From Caulobacter vibrioides (GTDB lineage: Bacteria; Pseudomonadota; Alphaproteobacteria; Caulobacterales; Caulobacteraceae): DNA of 64,000 nt. The stretch covers positions 244,169-308,168 of the forward strand of contig NZ_PJRR01000013.1 of assembly GCF_002858865.1 (NCBI RefSeq), written 5' to 3'. Both the position numbers and the translations under genes were made by a program. Below are positions 45,374 through 54,902 of this stretch, piece by piece (positions within the stretch are counted from its first letter, which is position 1; every line of letters begins with the position of its first letter). The notes beneath the pieces were generated by a model that made no database searches, was not told the DNA's origin, and saw nothing but the letters and a program-made list of their open reading frames with translations.

Positions 45374-46162
45374 ATGGCCCAGTTCCAGACCCTGATCGTC
45401 GAGGCGCCGGAAAGCGCGCCGGGCGTCACCCTGATCCGCCTGAACCGGCCCGAGGCGCTCAACGCGCTCAACACCGCCCTGCTGGGCGAACTTGCCCAGG
45501 CCCTGGCGGCGGCGCAGGCCGACGATGGCGTGGGCTGCATCGTGCTGACCGGTTCGGCCAAGGCCTTCGCCGCCGGCGCCGACATCAAAGAGATGTCTGA
45601 CAAGACCTATGCGCAGATGTTCAAGGCCGACTTTTTCACGGCGGGCGCCCGGGCGATCGAACAGTGCCGCAAGCCGATCATCGCCGCCGTCGCGGGCTAC
45701 GCCCTGGGCGGCGGCTGCGAGCTGGCGATGATGTGCGACTTCATCCTGGCCGCCGACACCGCCAAGTTCGGCCAGCCCGAGATCAATCTGGGCGTGGCGC
45801 CCGGCATCGGCGGCACCCAGCGCCTGACCCGCTTTGTCGGCAAGTCCAAGGCCATGGACATGATCCTGACCGGCCGGATGATGGGCGCGGAGGAAGCCGA
45901 GCGCTCCGGTCTGGTGTCGCGGATCTTCCCCGCCGACAGCCTGGTCGACGAGACCCTGGCGATCGCCGCCAAGATCGCCGGCCAATCGCCGCTGGCCGTG
46001 GCGATGAACAAGGAACTGGTCGAAGCCGCCTATGAGACGACCCTGACGACCGGCGTCGCGCTGGAGCGCCGGCTGTTCCATTCGCTGTTTGCGTTCGAGG
46101 ATCAGAAGGAAGGCATGACAGCCTTCGTCGAGAAGCGTAAACCCCTGTTCAAGGGCGCGTGA
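45374..46162 (+). CDS. Enoyl-CoA hydratase/isomerase (crotonase family)
   Basis: A 262 aa crotonase-fold protein. [18 protein letters not shown] and [19 protein letters not shown] hold the two oxyanion-hole regions, and the Glu pair expected of a hydratase lies around [20 protein letters not shown]. It hydrates 2-enoyl-CoA in beta-oxidation. A TATAAC element about 30 nt before the ATG (near 45341) is a plausible -10 box, and a GACTC CcrM site lies near 45319. Confidence 0.9.
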   Translation: MAQFQTLIVEAPESAPGVTLIRLNRPEALNALNTALLGELAQALAAAQADDGVGCIVLTGSAKAFAAGADIKEMSDKTYAQMFKADFFTAGARAIEQCRKPIIAAVAGYALGGGCELAMMCDFILAADTAKFGQPEINLGVAPGIGGTQRLTRFVGKSKAMDMILTGRMMGAEEAERSGLVSRIFPADSLVDETLAIAAKIAGQSPLAVAMNKELVEAAYETTLTTGVALERRLFHSLFAFEDQKEGMTAFVEKRKPLFKGA

Positions 46163-46311
46163 TCCGGATCGGAAGCGATGACGGCGAAGCGGCCTCGGGA
46201 ATCCTGCCTGTGGACCGTTGACCCCAGCCAGCGCTTCCCGTATATCCGCGCGCTCACATTTCCACCTGCTTCGCGGCCGCCCGCGCGGCTGTCCGTTTGA
46301 AGGTCCGACCA

Positions 46312-46587
46312 ATGGCCAATAATCCCGGCGCCAAGAAGGCGATCCGCAAGATCGCCCGCCGCACCGAAGTCAACACCGCTCGCCGCTCGCGCGTGCGCAC
46401 CTTCCTGCGCAAGTTCGAAGACGCGATCGCCAAGGGCGATGTCGCCGTCGCCAAGGCGGCTTTCGTGGAAGCTCAATCCGAGCTGATGCGCGCTGTCTCC
46501 AAGGGCGTGGTTCACCCCAACACGGGCTCGCGCAAGGTCTCGCGCCTGGCCGCCCGTCTGAAGAAGCTGGACAAGGCCGCAGCCTAG
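46312..46587 (+). CDS. rpsT: 30S ribosomal protein S20
   Basis: A 91 aa basic, helical protein starting [20 protein letters not shown], with [20 protein letters not shown] and a C-terminal [15 protein letters not shown]. It binds 16S rRNA and is an early assembly protein. It stands alone upstream of dnaA, separated by a terminator. Confidence 0.97.
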   Translation: MANNPGAKKAIRKIARRTEVNTARRSRVRTFLRKFEDAIAKGDVAVAKAAFVEAQSELMRAVSKGVVHPNTGSRKVSRLAARLKKLDKAAA

Positions 46588-46635
46588 TCAAGATTCTAGA
46601 CGAACCGCGTTCGTCTAATCTTTTCAAATATTTAC

Positions 46636-46667
46636 AAAGGCCGATCAGGGCAACCTGGTCGGCTTTT
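46636..46667 (+). terminator. Rho-independent terminator of rpsT
   Basis: A 10 bp core stem (GCCGATCAGG / CCTGGTCGGC, one G-U pair) with a GCAA tetraloop lies 49 nt after the rpsT stop. It is extended by A/T pairs and followed by TTTT. The rest of the gap up to the dnaA promoter carries GANTC sites at 46673 (GAATC) and 46758 (GAGTC). Confidence 0.85.
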
Positions 46668-46798
46668 GCTTTGAATCCAACGCTCTATTTCTAGTGTTGC
46701 AATCTGTGATCTGAGTAGTCGGTCACGCTATTCCCTTGCGGGGCGAGGGCCTCTCGCGAGTCAACAGAAATATCCGCGATCGGACGCAAGTTTTCCGT

Positions 46799-46826
46799 TT
46801 GACCGGCCCCCTCCGCTGGCTAGTTT
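46799..46826 (+). promoter_or_regulatory. dnaA promoter and start of the long dnaA leader
   Basis: TTGACC (46799-46804) and TAGTTT (46821-46826) are spaced by 16 bp, a plausible housekeeping promoter. Transcription from about 46833 would give a leader of about 155 nt, the length I recall for C. crescentus dnaA, which is reported to control translation with nutrient state. Two GANTC sites upstream (46673 and 46758) fit the reported CcrM control of dnaA transcription. The leader 46833-46987 contains no convincing other gene. Confidence 0.65.
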
Positions 46827-46987
46827 AAGGGTCTCAACGCTCTTCCAGTCTTGGATAAAACAAGGCGGCGGCGGACCCATCGTGTTCGCCGAGTAAGAAC
46901 CTGTGTGCGTTGAGAAAAACGGTCGCGCGCCATGGGGGGCGGCGGCTGAGGGATGCGGCGATTGTTTTTGTGCAAGGCGGTGGACGA

Positions 46988-48460
46988 ATGACCATGAAGG
47001 GCGGGGTTGCCAGCCAGGACTTCTCGGCGGCGATCGCGACGGCTTGTGAGCCGGCGGCGAGCGTCTGGTCGAAGGTTTGCGTGGCTTTGAAGCGTGAGCT
47101 GGGTGACGCGGCCTTCGGGTCGTGGATCGCGCCCGCCATGCTGCGCGAAGCCGCCACCGGCGATGTCGTCCTGGTGACGTCGACGGGCATCGCCCGCGAC
47201 TGGATTCGCCGCAGCGCGTGGCGCCGGATCGGTGAACTCTGGGCCGCCCATGATGCGACAGGTCGTCGCATAGACCTGAAGTCGCGCCTCGAGTTCGAAG
47301 CGGCGGCCGGCGCCTATGTCGAGGCGACCCCCAAGGCTGTCGCCGCCGAACCGATCGAGATTGTCCTGCCCGTCTCCACTGACGCGCCGACGGTCGTCGC
47401 TCCCAGCGCCAAGTCGCCCCGCACCCAAGGCTTGCAGGAGCGCTTTACCTTCGAGACCTTCGTCCCGGGTCCCGCCAACGAGTTCGCGCACGCTGTGGCG
47501 CGTCGGATCGCCAACTGGGCGGACGGTCACTTCAATCCTGTGCTGTTCCACGGCCCGTACGGTTTTGGCAAAACGCACTTGCTGAACGCCCTGGCCTGGG
47601 AGGCCATGCGCAACGCCCCGGAAAAGCGCGTGGTCTATCTGACCGCCGAGCGTTTCCTGTCGACCTTCGTGCGCGCCGTGATGGATCGCCAGACGGCGGC
47701 CTTCAAGGAAGAGCTGCGCGCCGCTGATCTTCTGATCATCGACGACGTGCATTTCATCGCCGGCAAGCAGTCGACCCAGGAAGAGCTGTTCCACACCCTG
47801 ACCGCGCTGGTCGGGGAGGGCGGCCGTGTCGTGTTCTCGGCCGACCGTCCGCCGTCGGCCATGACCGAGATGGACGCCCATCTGCGCTCACATCTGTCGG
47901 CGGGTCTGGTCTGCGGTCTCGAGCCGGCGGATCGCAACCTCCGTCTCGGCATCCTGGAGCGCAAGATCCAGACCCTGGGCGCGGCCCACGGCTTTGAGCC
48001 CAGCATGCGCCCCGAGGTCATGCAGTTCCTCGCCGACCGTTTCACCGACAGCGTCCGCGAGCTGGAAGGCGCGCTGAACACCTTGTCGGCCCGCGCCGGC
48101 GAAGGCCTCTCGCGCATGACCCTGGATGAGGTGCAGGCGATCCTGCGTCCCCACCTGCGGTCGGGCGAGAAGCGCATCACCATCGACGATATTCAGAAGG
48201 CCACCGCCGAGCATTACGGCATGAAGCAGGCCGATCTGCTTAGCGAACGCCGCAACCGCGCCGTGGCCCGGCCGCGTCAGGCCGCCATGTGGCTGGCCAA
48301 GCAGCTGACCACCCGTTCGCTGCCGGACATCGGTCGCCGCTTCGGGGGTCGTGACCACACCACGGTGCTGCACGCCGTGCGCCGGATCGAGGCGCTTCGC
48401 GCCGAGGACAGCGCGCTCAGCCACGATCTGGAGACGCTGACGCGCAAGCTGCGGGGCTAG
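46988..48460 (+). CDS. dnaA: Chromosomal replication initiator DnaA
   Basis: A 490 aa AAA+ initiator, the length known for Caulobacter DnaA. The N-terminal domain I (SKVCVALKRELGDAAFGSWI) precedes a short linker. The ATPase has Walker A GPYGFGKTHLLNAL and Walker B LLIIDDVHFIAGK. Domain IV ends with the DnaA-box recognition motif GRDHTTVLHAVRRIEAL. ATG 46988 (MTMKGGVASQDF) is chosen; an upstream in-frame TTG at 46910 lies within the leader. It lies about 5.4 kb from Cori, a separation typical of Caulobacter. Confidence 0.98.
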   Translation: MTMKGGVASQDFSAAIATACEPAASVWSKVCVALKRELGDAAFGSWIAPAMLREAATGDVVLVTSTGIARDWIRRSAWRRIGELWAAHDATGRRIDLKSRLEFEAAAGAYVEATPKAVAAEPIEIVLPVSTDAPTVVAPSAKSPRTQGLQERFTFETFVPGPANEFAHAVARRIANWADGHFNPVLFHGPYGFGKTHLLNALAWEAMRNAPEKRVVYLTAERFLSTFVRAVMDRQTAAFKEELRAADLLIIDDVHFIAGKQSTQEELFHTLTALVGEGGRVVFSADRPPSAMTEMDAHLRSHLSAGLVCGLEPADRNLRLGILERKIQTLGAAHGFEPSMRPEVMQFLADRFTDSVRELEGALNTLSARAGEGLSRMTLDEVQAILRPHLRSGEKRITIDDIQKATAEHYGMKQADLLSERRNRAVARPRQAAMWLAKQLTTRSLPDIGRRFGGRDHTTVLHAVRRIEALRAEDSALSHDLETLTRKLRG

Positions 48461-48520
48461 GTCGCCCCGGAGGCCGACACCTGTTTCCGTTGCGTCAGCC
48501 TTGAGTCCGGCATCAGATTG

Positions 48521-48554
48521 AAAAGGGGTCGCCTGGCCGGGGCGGCCCCTTTTT
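48521..48554 (+). terminator. Rho-independent terminator of dnaA
   Basis: AAAAGGGGTCGCC pairs with GGCGGCCCCTTTT (one G-U pair) around a 7 nt loop, followed by TTTTCTTT. It lies 60 nt after the dnaA stop and separates it from the TPR gene. Confidence 0.88.
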
Positions 48555-48606
48555 CTTTGGGCGACCCTGCCGTCAGGGCAATGGCGGTGCTGTTACCCGG
48601 AGACCG

Positions 48607-50538
48607 GTGTTTGACCACCTGCCCCGATTTGGCGAAACTCGTCCCGGGGGCATGAGGGGCGCTGCATTGACTGACGAGACAAGGCCGTTGCGGACCCGCA
48701 AGTCCCCCCGCGCCCCTGCGCCGACCACTCCGGACCCGATCGAGATCGCCATGGAGGCCAAGGCCTCAGGCCGCGATCCCGTGGGTTCTGCCGAGCAGTT
48801 ACTTCTGAGCCAGAACCGGCTGATCGGCTGGCAGATTGCCTCTGAACGTGCCGGCTTTGCCCTGAAGGTCCTGACCGGCCTGGCTGGCCTGATCGCGCTG
48901 GTCGCGGTTCTGGCGCTGGTCTGGAGCGCCAGCCAGTATCGCGGCGTGACCATCAAGCCCTTTTCCGTGCCCCCTGAGATGGAGGCCCGGGGCCTGACCG
49001 GCGCGGTGGTGGCCGAGCGGGTTATCGACCGCCTGGCGCGGCTGCAGGCCGCCACGGGGTCGACGCGGGCCGGAGCCCGCTATTCCAGCGGTTGGGGCGA
49101 GGTCGAGGTCACCATCCCCCAGACCGGCGTTTCGGCCACCGAGCTGTGGAAGTTCCTGCGTGGATGGCTCGGCCAGGAGATCGAGGTCTCCGGCGACATC
49201 GTCAAGGCCGGGACCGAGGTCCAGTTGAGCGTTCGGGCCGACCGGACGTCCGCGCCCCTGATCCGGGGCCAGGAAGCCGATCTTGAAGGTCTGCTGGACC
49301 GGGCCGCGGAAGCCCTGTTCGCCGAGACTCAGGCCTATCGCTACGGCGTCTATCTGATGTTTGAAGGCCGGCGGCTTGAGGAGGCCCAGGCGGTTTTCCA
49401 GCGACTGGCCCTGGACGATGACAGGGTCGAGCGGAAATGGGCCCTGGTTGGGCTCACCAACGTCCATTTGCGACAGGGCAATCTGGACCAGGCCCTGAAA
49501 TCGGCGGGGGCAGCTGTCGCCGCGGACAGCCGGTTTACGCTCGGCGTATCCGTCTTCGCGCGCAGTCGCTATTTCGCCGGTCACTGGGAGACCAGCTATC
49601 AGACCAATGCCCGGGTCGCGTCGCTCGCCCAAGGGGCAGACGAGTTTGATCGCGATCGACTGGAGAACTTCAAGGTCGAGCACCTCGCTCTCGATGCGCG
49701 CTTCCGGCATGACCACAACCGCGCCCTCGAGATCCTTCAGCGCTTCGGGAAAAAGGATGTCCCGCGCAATCTCAATCACATCTGGCTGGCTGCGGGTCAG
49801 AAGATCGCCCTTCACCGTCCCAGCGAGGCGATGACCGAGGTGGCGGGGTCGCTCGGCAGTCCCGCCGAGGCGCTTGACGAAATGCGCCTGTCGCTCGCTG
49901 AGCGACTGGAGCGGCAAGACTGGGCGGGTGCGGTCGCACGGTATCGCTCGATCCAGGAAGCCCATCCGGAACAGCGTTTCAGCGTTTCCGGTCGCTACTT
50001 TAACGATGAAGGCCCCACGGCCTATGCCATGGCCCGGCTGGGGGACCTTGACGGGGCCCGGGCGCTGCTGGCCCAGGGACGCCGCGACAGCTATCCGATC
50101 ACCATCGCCAGGGCCCAGGTGGCGGCCCTCAGCGGTGACGTCGCGGGCTCGGAGCGCCTCTTCGTTGCAGCGACCGAACTGGCTCCCAGCCTGGCCGACG
50201 CCCATTTCGCCTGGGGTCAGGCGCGGCTGGAGCGGGGGGATGCAGCGGGCGCGATCGCCGTCCTGAAGATCGCCGCCGAGCGCGCGCCGCGCTGGGCCGA
50301 TCCCCTGAAAGTCTGGGGCGATGCCCTGGCTGCTGAGGGCCGCCACAAGGACGCTATCCGTCAGTACCAGGCAGCGGCCCGCCGGGCCCCGCAATGGGGC
50401 GCCCTGCATCTGGCCTGGGGCCAGGCCCTGGCCGTCTTGGGCCAGGAGGGCAAGGCCCGGGACCGCTGGCGTGCCGCAGCCGGCATGGACCTCAGCGCCA
50501 CCGACCGCGCAGCAGTTTCGCGACTCCTGGCCTCCTGA
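48607..50538 (+). CDS. Membrane-anchored TPR protein of unknown function
   Basis: A 643 aa protein from GTG 48607 (GGAG 4 nt before it), or 628 aa from ATG 48652. Residues about 1-80 are cytoplasmic and Pro-rich. One membrane segment lies near residues 84-108 (VLTGLAGLIALVAVLALVW). An alpha/beta region follows (residues about 115-255), with KPFSVPPEMEARGLTGAVVA and WKFLRGWLGQEIEVSGDIV. Several TPR units then begin near residue 256 (FEGRRLEEAQAVFQRLALD) and at the C-terminus (AHFAWGQARLERGDAAGAIA, PLKVWGDALAAEGRHKDAIR, LHLAWGQALAVLGQEGKARD). It probably scaffolds proteins at the inner membrane. It lies between dnaA and alkB, where I recall no gene in C. crescentus. The function is unknown. Confidence 0.8.
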   Translation: MFDHLPRFGETRPGGMRGAALTDETRPLRTRKSPRAPAPTTPDPIEIAMEAKASGRDPVGSAEQLLLSQNRLIGWQIASERAGFALKVLTGLAGLIALVAVLALVWSASQYRGVTIKPFSVPPEMEARGLTGAVVAERVIDRLARLQAATGSTRAGARYSSGWGEVEVTIPQTGVSATELWKFLRGWLGQEIEVSGDIVKAGTEVQLSVRADRTSAPLIRGQEADLEGLLDRAAEALFAETQAYRYGVYLMFEGRRLEEAQAVFQRLALDDDRVERKWALVGLTNVHLRQGNLDQALKSAGAAVAADSRFTLGVSVFARSRYFAGHWETSYQTNARVASLAQGADEFDRDRLENFKVEHLALDARFRHDHNRALEILQRFGKKDVPRNLNHIWLAAGQKIALHRPSEAMTEVAGSLGSPAEALDEMRLSLAERLERQDWAGAVARYRSIQEAHPEQRFSVSGRYFNDEGPTAYAMARLGDLDGARALLAQGRRDSYPITIARAQVAALSGDVAGSERLFVAATELAPSLADAHFAWGQARLERGDAAGAIAVLKIAAERAPRWADPLKVWGDALAAEGRHKDAIRQYQAAARRAPQWGALHLAWGQALAVLGQEGKARDRWRAAAGMDLSATDRAAVSRLLAS

Positions 50539-50562
50539 CCCTTCCGGACCGGACTCGCCTCT

Positions 50563-51183
50563 TCACCCCGCCCCCGCCCGCCGCAGGGTCAGGTTGATCC
50601 GGCCGCCGCCGGGGACCAGGCTGGAGGAGCCGGCGATTACCCGGTCGACCCCGTGGAAGGCCATCCGGGCCGGGCCGGACAGGCGGAGGACGTCGCCGGA
50701 GGTCAGTTTCAGGCTACGGGTCGGGTCCTTGCGGTTCACGCCGCCGATCCGGAACACGGCGGTGTCGCCCAGCGAGACCGACAGCACCGGAAAGCGCGGA
50801 TCGGCCTCGTCGCGGTCCTGGTGCAGGCCCATCCGCGCCGCGCCGCAGTAAAGATTGACCAGGCAGGAGTCCGGCGCCGTGTCGGCGTCACCAAGCCGGC
50901 GCCAGAGATCCATGAGCGAAGCCGGCATCGGCGGCCATGGCCGGTCCGTGCCGGGATGACGGTCGGCATAGCGATAGCCGGCGGCGTCGCTGGTCCAGCC
51001 CAACGGGCCGAGCGCAGTCATGGCGACGCTCATCGCCTTGCCAGAGGCCGTCCGATAGTGCGCGAACGGCGTCTGCTCCGCCGCGGCGAAAACCGCCTGG
51101 ACCAGGTCGCGCTGAGCCGCGACGTCCAGGAAACCGGGCCAAACGTCAAAGCCGGGCATGACGGCGAGGGGCTGGGCGAACAT
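50563..51183 (-). CDS. alkB: AlkB family DNA repair dioxygenase
   Basis: A 206 aa Fe(II)/2-oxoglutarate dioxygenase. The iron ligands are in LHQDRDEAD and the distal His in MAFHGVDR. The 2-oxoglutarate arginines lie in GRINLTLRRA at the C-terminus (RxNxTxR). It removes methyl groups from 1-methyladenine and 3-methylcytosine. ATG 51183 (MFAQPLAVMPGFDVW) is chosen because upstream codons are non-conserved. It converges on the TPR gene and is divergent from dnaK, with 417 nt between starts that hold the dnaK promoter. Confidence 0.9.
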   Translation of the reverse strand: MFAQPLAVMPGFDVWPGFLDVAAQRDLVQAVFAAAEQTPFAHYRTASGKAMSVAMTALGPLGWTSDAAGYRYADRHPGTDRPWPPMPASLMDLWRRLGDADTAPDSCLVNLYCGAARMGLHQDRDEADPRFPVLSVSLGDTAVFRIGGVNRKDPTRSLKLTSGDVLRLSGPARMAFHGVDRVIAGSSSLVPGGGRINLTLRRAGAG

Positions 51184-51375
51184 CGGCGACTCACGGGCCG
51201 CCACAGACCGGCGAGCCTCGGTTGTGTTCCACAAAGTCGCCCCCCATGCATCATCTGGCGCCGCCATTTTCCGGGTCCTGTCAGAGTGCGACGGGCGCAC
51301 CGCGCCCGGCGCCTCGCATACGGCCACTTTTCTTCGTCCCAAGGCCAGATTCCCCTCGCCGCCAGGGGTTATGGC

Positions 51376-51403
51376 CTTGCGTGGCGGCGCCCATCCCCCA
51401 TAT
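51376..51403 (+). promoter_or_regulatory. Candidate sigma-32 heat-shock promoter of dnaK
   Basis: CTTGCG (51376-51381) and CCCCATAT (51396-51403) are separated by 14 bp, the spacing of sigma-32 promoters. It lies about 200 nt before dnaK, in the 417 nt alkB-dnaK intergenic region, consistent with the reported heat-shock promoter of C. crescentus dnaK. A TTGACG at 51419 could be part of a second, housekeeping promoter, but I see no good -10 box. Otherwise the intergenic region shows no gene. Confidence 0.55.
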
Positions 51404-51600
51404 CGGCTTCAAAGCGGGGTTGACGGGCTCGTCAACTTCGCACAACGCATTCCGCCCGTTCGATTTTCGTCGACGGCGCGGAGCGCGGAACTTGAACCGT
51501 AATGAGTGCGAAGCCACTGGGGACGGAGCGAGAAAAACCGGGGCGCTTCTGAGAAGGCCCTTGTCACCGCCGTCCGCCTAAAGGAGCGACAGGTACGAAG

Positions 51601-53496
<1,896 letters not shown>

Positions 53497-53511
53497 GCAA
53501 GCCATGCGCGC

Positions 53512-53546
53512 GCCGCGGAACATTCGCCACAGGATCGTTCCGCGGC
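53512..53546 (+). other. Intergenic hairpin between dnaK and dnaJ
   Basis: GCCGCGGAAC (53512-53521) pairs perfectly with GTTCCGCGGC (53537-53546) across a 15 nt loop, 16 nt after the dnaK stop. There is no T tract, so it is more likely an RNA-processing or stability element between the two cistrons than a full terminator. Confidence 0.55.
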
Positions 53547-53658
53547 CGCGACCTTCTGCCTCCCGGCCCATGAGCGCCTTGCGCTGGGCTTGGAGCTATC
53601 CCACTTCTCCCGTTGTAAACGCCACTTTCGTGGGCCTTTTGGGCGCCAGACGCTGACA

Positions 53659-54816
53659 ATGCGCGACTATTACGAAATTCTCGGCGTGACCCGGACCATC
53701 GATGAAGCTGGTCTGAAGTCCGCGTTCCGCAAGCTGGCGATGGAACACCACCCTGACCGCAATGGTGGCTGCGAGAACGCGGCCGGGCGGTTCAAGGAAA
53801 TCAACGAGGCCTATTCGGTCCTCTCCGATCCCCAGAAGCGTGCGGCCTATGACCGCTTCGGCCATGCCGGCGTCAACGGGCCGCAAGGCGGTCCGGGCGG
53901 GTTCGGCGGCCAGGGCTTCGACGCCAGCGACATCTTCAACGACGTCTTTGGCGATGTGTTCGGCGAGATGTTCGGCGGCGGTCGTCGCCAGTCCAACGGC
54001 CCCCAGCGCGGCCAGGACTTGCGTTATGACCTGGAGATCACCCTCGAGCAGGCCTACGCGGGCGCTGAGGTCGAGATCACCGTCCCCGCCGCCATGACCT
54101 GCGAGGTGTGCGAAGGCTCGGGCGCCAAGCCCGGCACCAGCCCCTCTGTCTGCGGCACCTGCGGTGGCGCGGGCCGTGTCCGAGCGACCCAGGGCTTCTT
54201 CGCCGTCGAGCGCGGTTGCCCGCGCTGCGGCGGATCCGGCCGTCTGGTTCTGGACCCGTGCTCCAACTGCCATGGCCATGGCCAGGTGCGTCGCGAGCGC
54301 ATCCTGTCGGTCCGCATCCCGGCGGGCGTCGACGACGGCGCCCGGATCCGCCTGGCCGGCGAAGGCGACGCCGGCGCGCGCGGCGGTCCGCGTGGCGATC
54401 TCTACATCTTCCTGTCAGTGACCCCGCACGAGCTGTTCGAGCGTGATGGTCTGGACCTTCTCTGCACCGTGCCGGTGCCAATGACCACGGCGGCCCTGGG
54501 CGGCGAGATCGACGCGCCTTGCCTCTTGGGTGGCGAGAGCTGCGACGGCGAGTGCAAGGTCAAGGTCCATGTGCCCGAAGGCGCTCAGACCGGCAAGACC
54601 GTCCGCCTCAAGGGCAAGGGTATGCCGTCCCTGCGCAGCCGCCAGCGCGGCGACCTGGTGGTCGAACTGTTCGTCGAGACTCCGACCCACCTGTCGGCGC
54701 GCCAGAAGGAACTGATGCGCGAACTGGCGGGCCTATGCGGCGAAAAGCAGAACCCCAAGTCCGCCAACTTCGTCGGCAAGGCGAAGAGGTTCTGGGAAGA
54801 GGTCACGGGGAGCTAG
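53659..54816 (+). CDS. dnaJ: Chaperone DnaJ (Hsp40)
   Basis: A 385 aa protein with the J domain [18 protein letters not shown] and HPD at residues 31-33, then a Gly/Phe-rich linker. Four zinc-binding repeats follow: [24 protein letters not shown] and CSNCHGHG. The C-terminal substrate domain ends [15 protein letters not shown]. It stimulates DnaK ATPase. ATG 53659 is the family start, and the frame upstream of it is not conserved. Confidence 0.97.
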   Translation: MRDYYEILGVTRTIDEAGLKSAFRKLAMEHHPDRNGGCENAAGRFKEINEAYSVLSDPQKRAAYDRFGHAGVNGPQGGPGGFGGQGFDASDIFNDVFGDVFGEMFGGGRRQSNGPQRGQDLRYDLEITLEQAYAGAEVEITVPAAMTCEVCEGSGAKPGTSPSVCGTCGGAGRVRATQGFFAVERGCPRCGGSGRLVLDPCSNCHGHGQVRRERILSVRIPAGVDDGARIRLAGEGDAGARGGPRGDLYIFLSVTPHELFERDGLDLLCTVPVPMTTAALGGEIDAPCLLGGESCDGECKVKVHVPEGAQTGKTVRLKGKGMPSLRSRQRGDLVVELFVETPTHLSARQKELMRELAGLCGEKQNPKSANFVGKAKRFWEEVTGS

Positions 54817-54902
54817 GGCTTCCCGTTCCAGCGCCTGTTTCGTGTAATTCCTTAACGCCGCCCCTTAACGGGAGTCGCGACGCTCTGTAGTTTCCGGGCG
54901 TC

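Noticed and set aside
48799..50409. 536-codon open frame opposite the TPR gene
   Set aside because: The plus strand has a ribosome site, a membrane segment and TPR motifs; the reverse frame has none.
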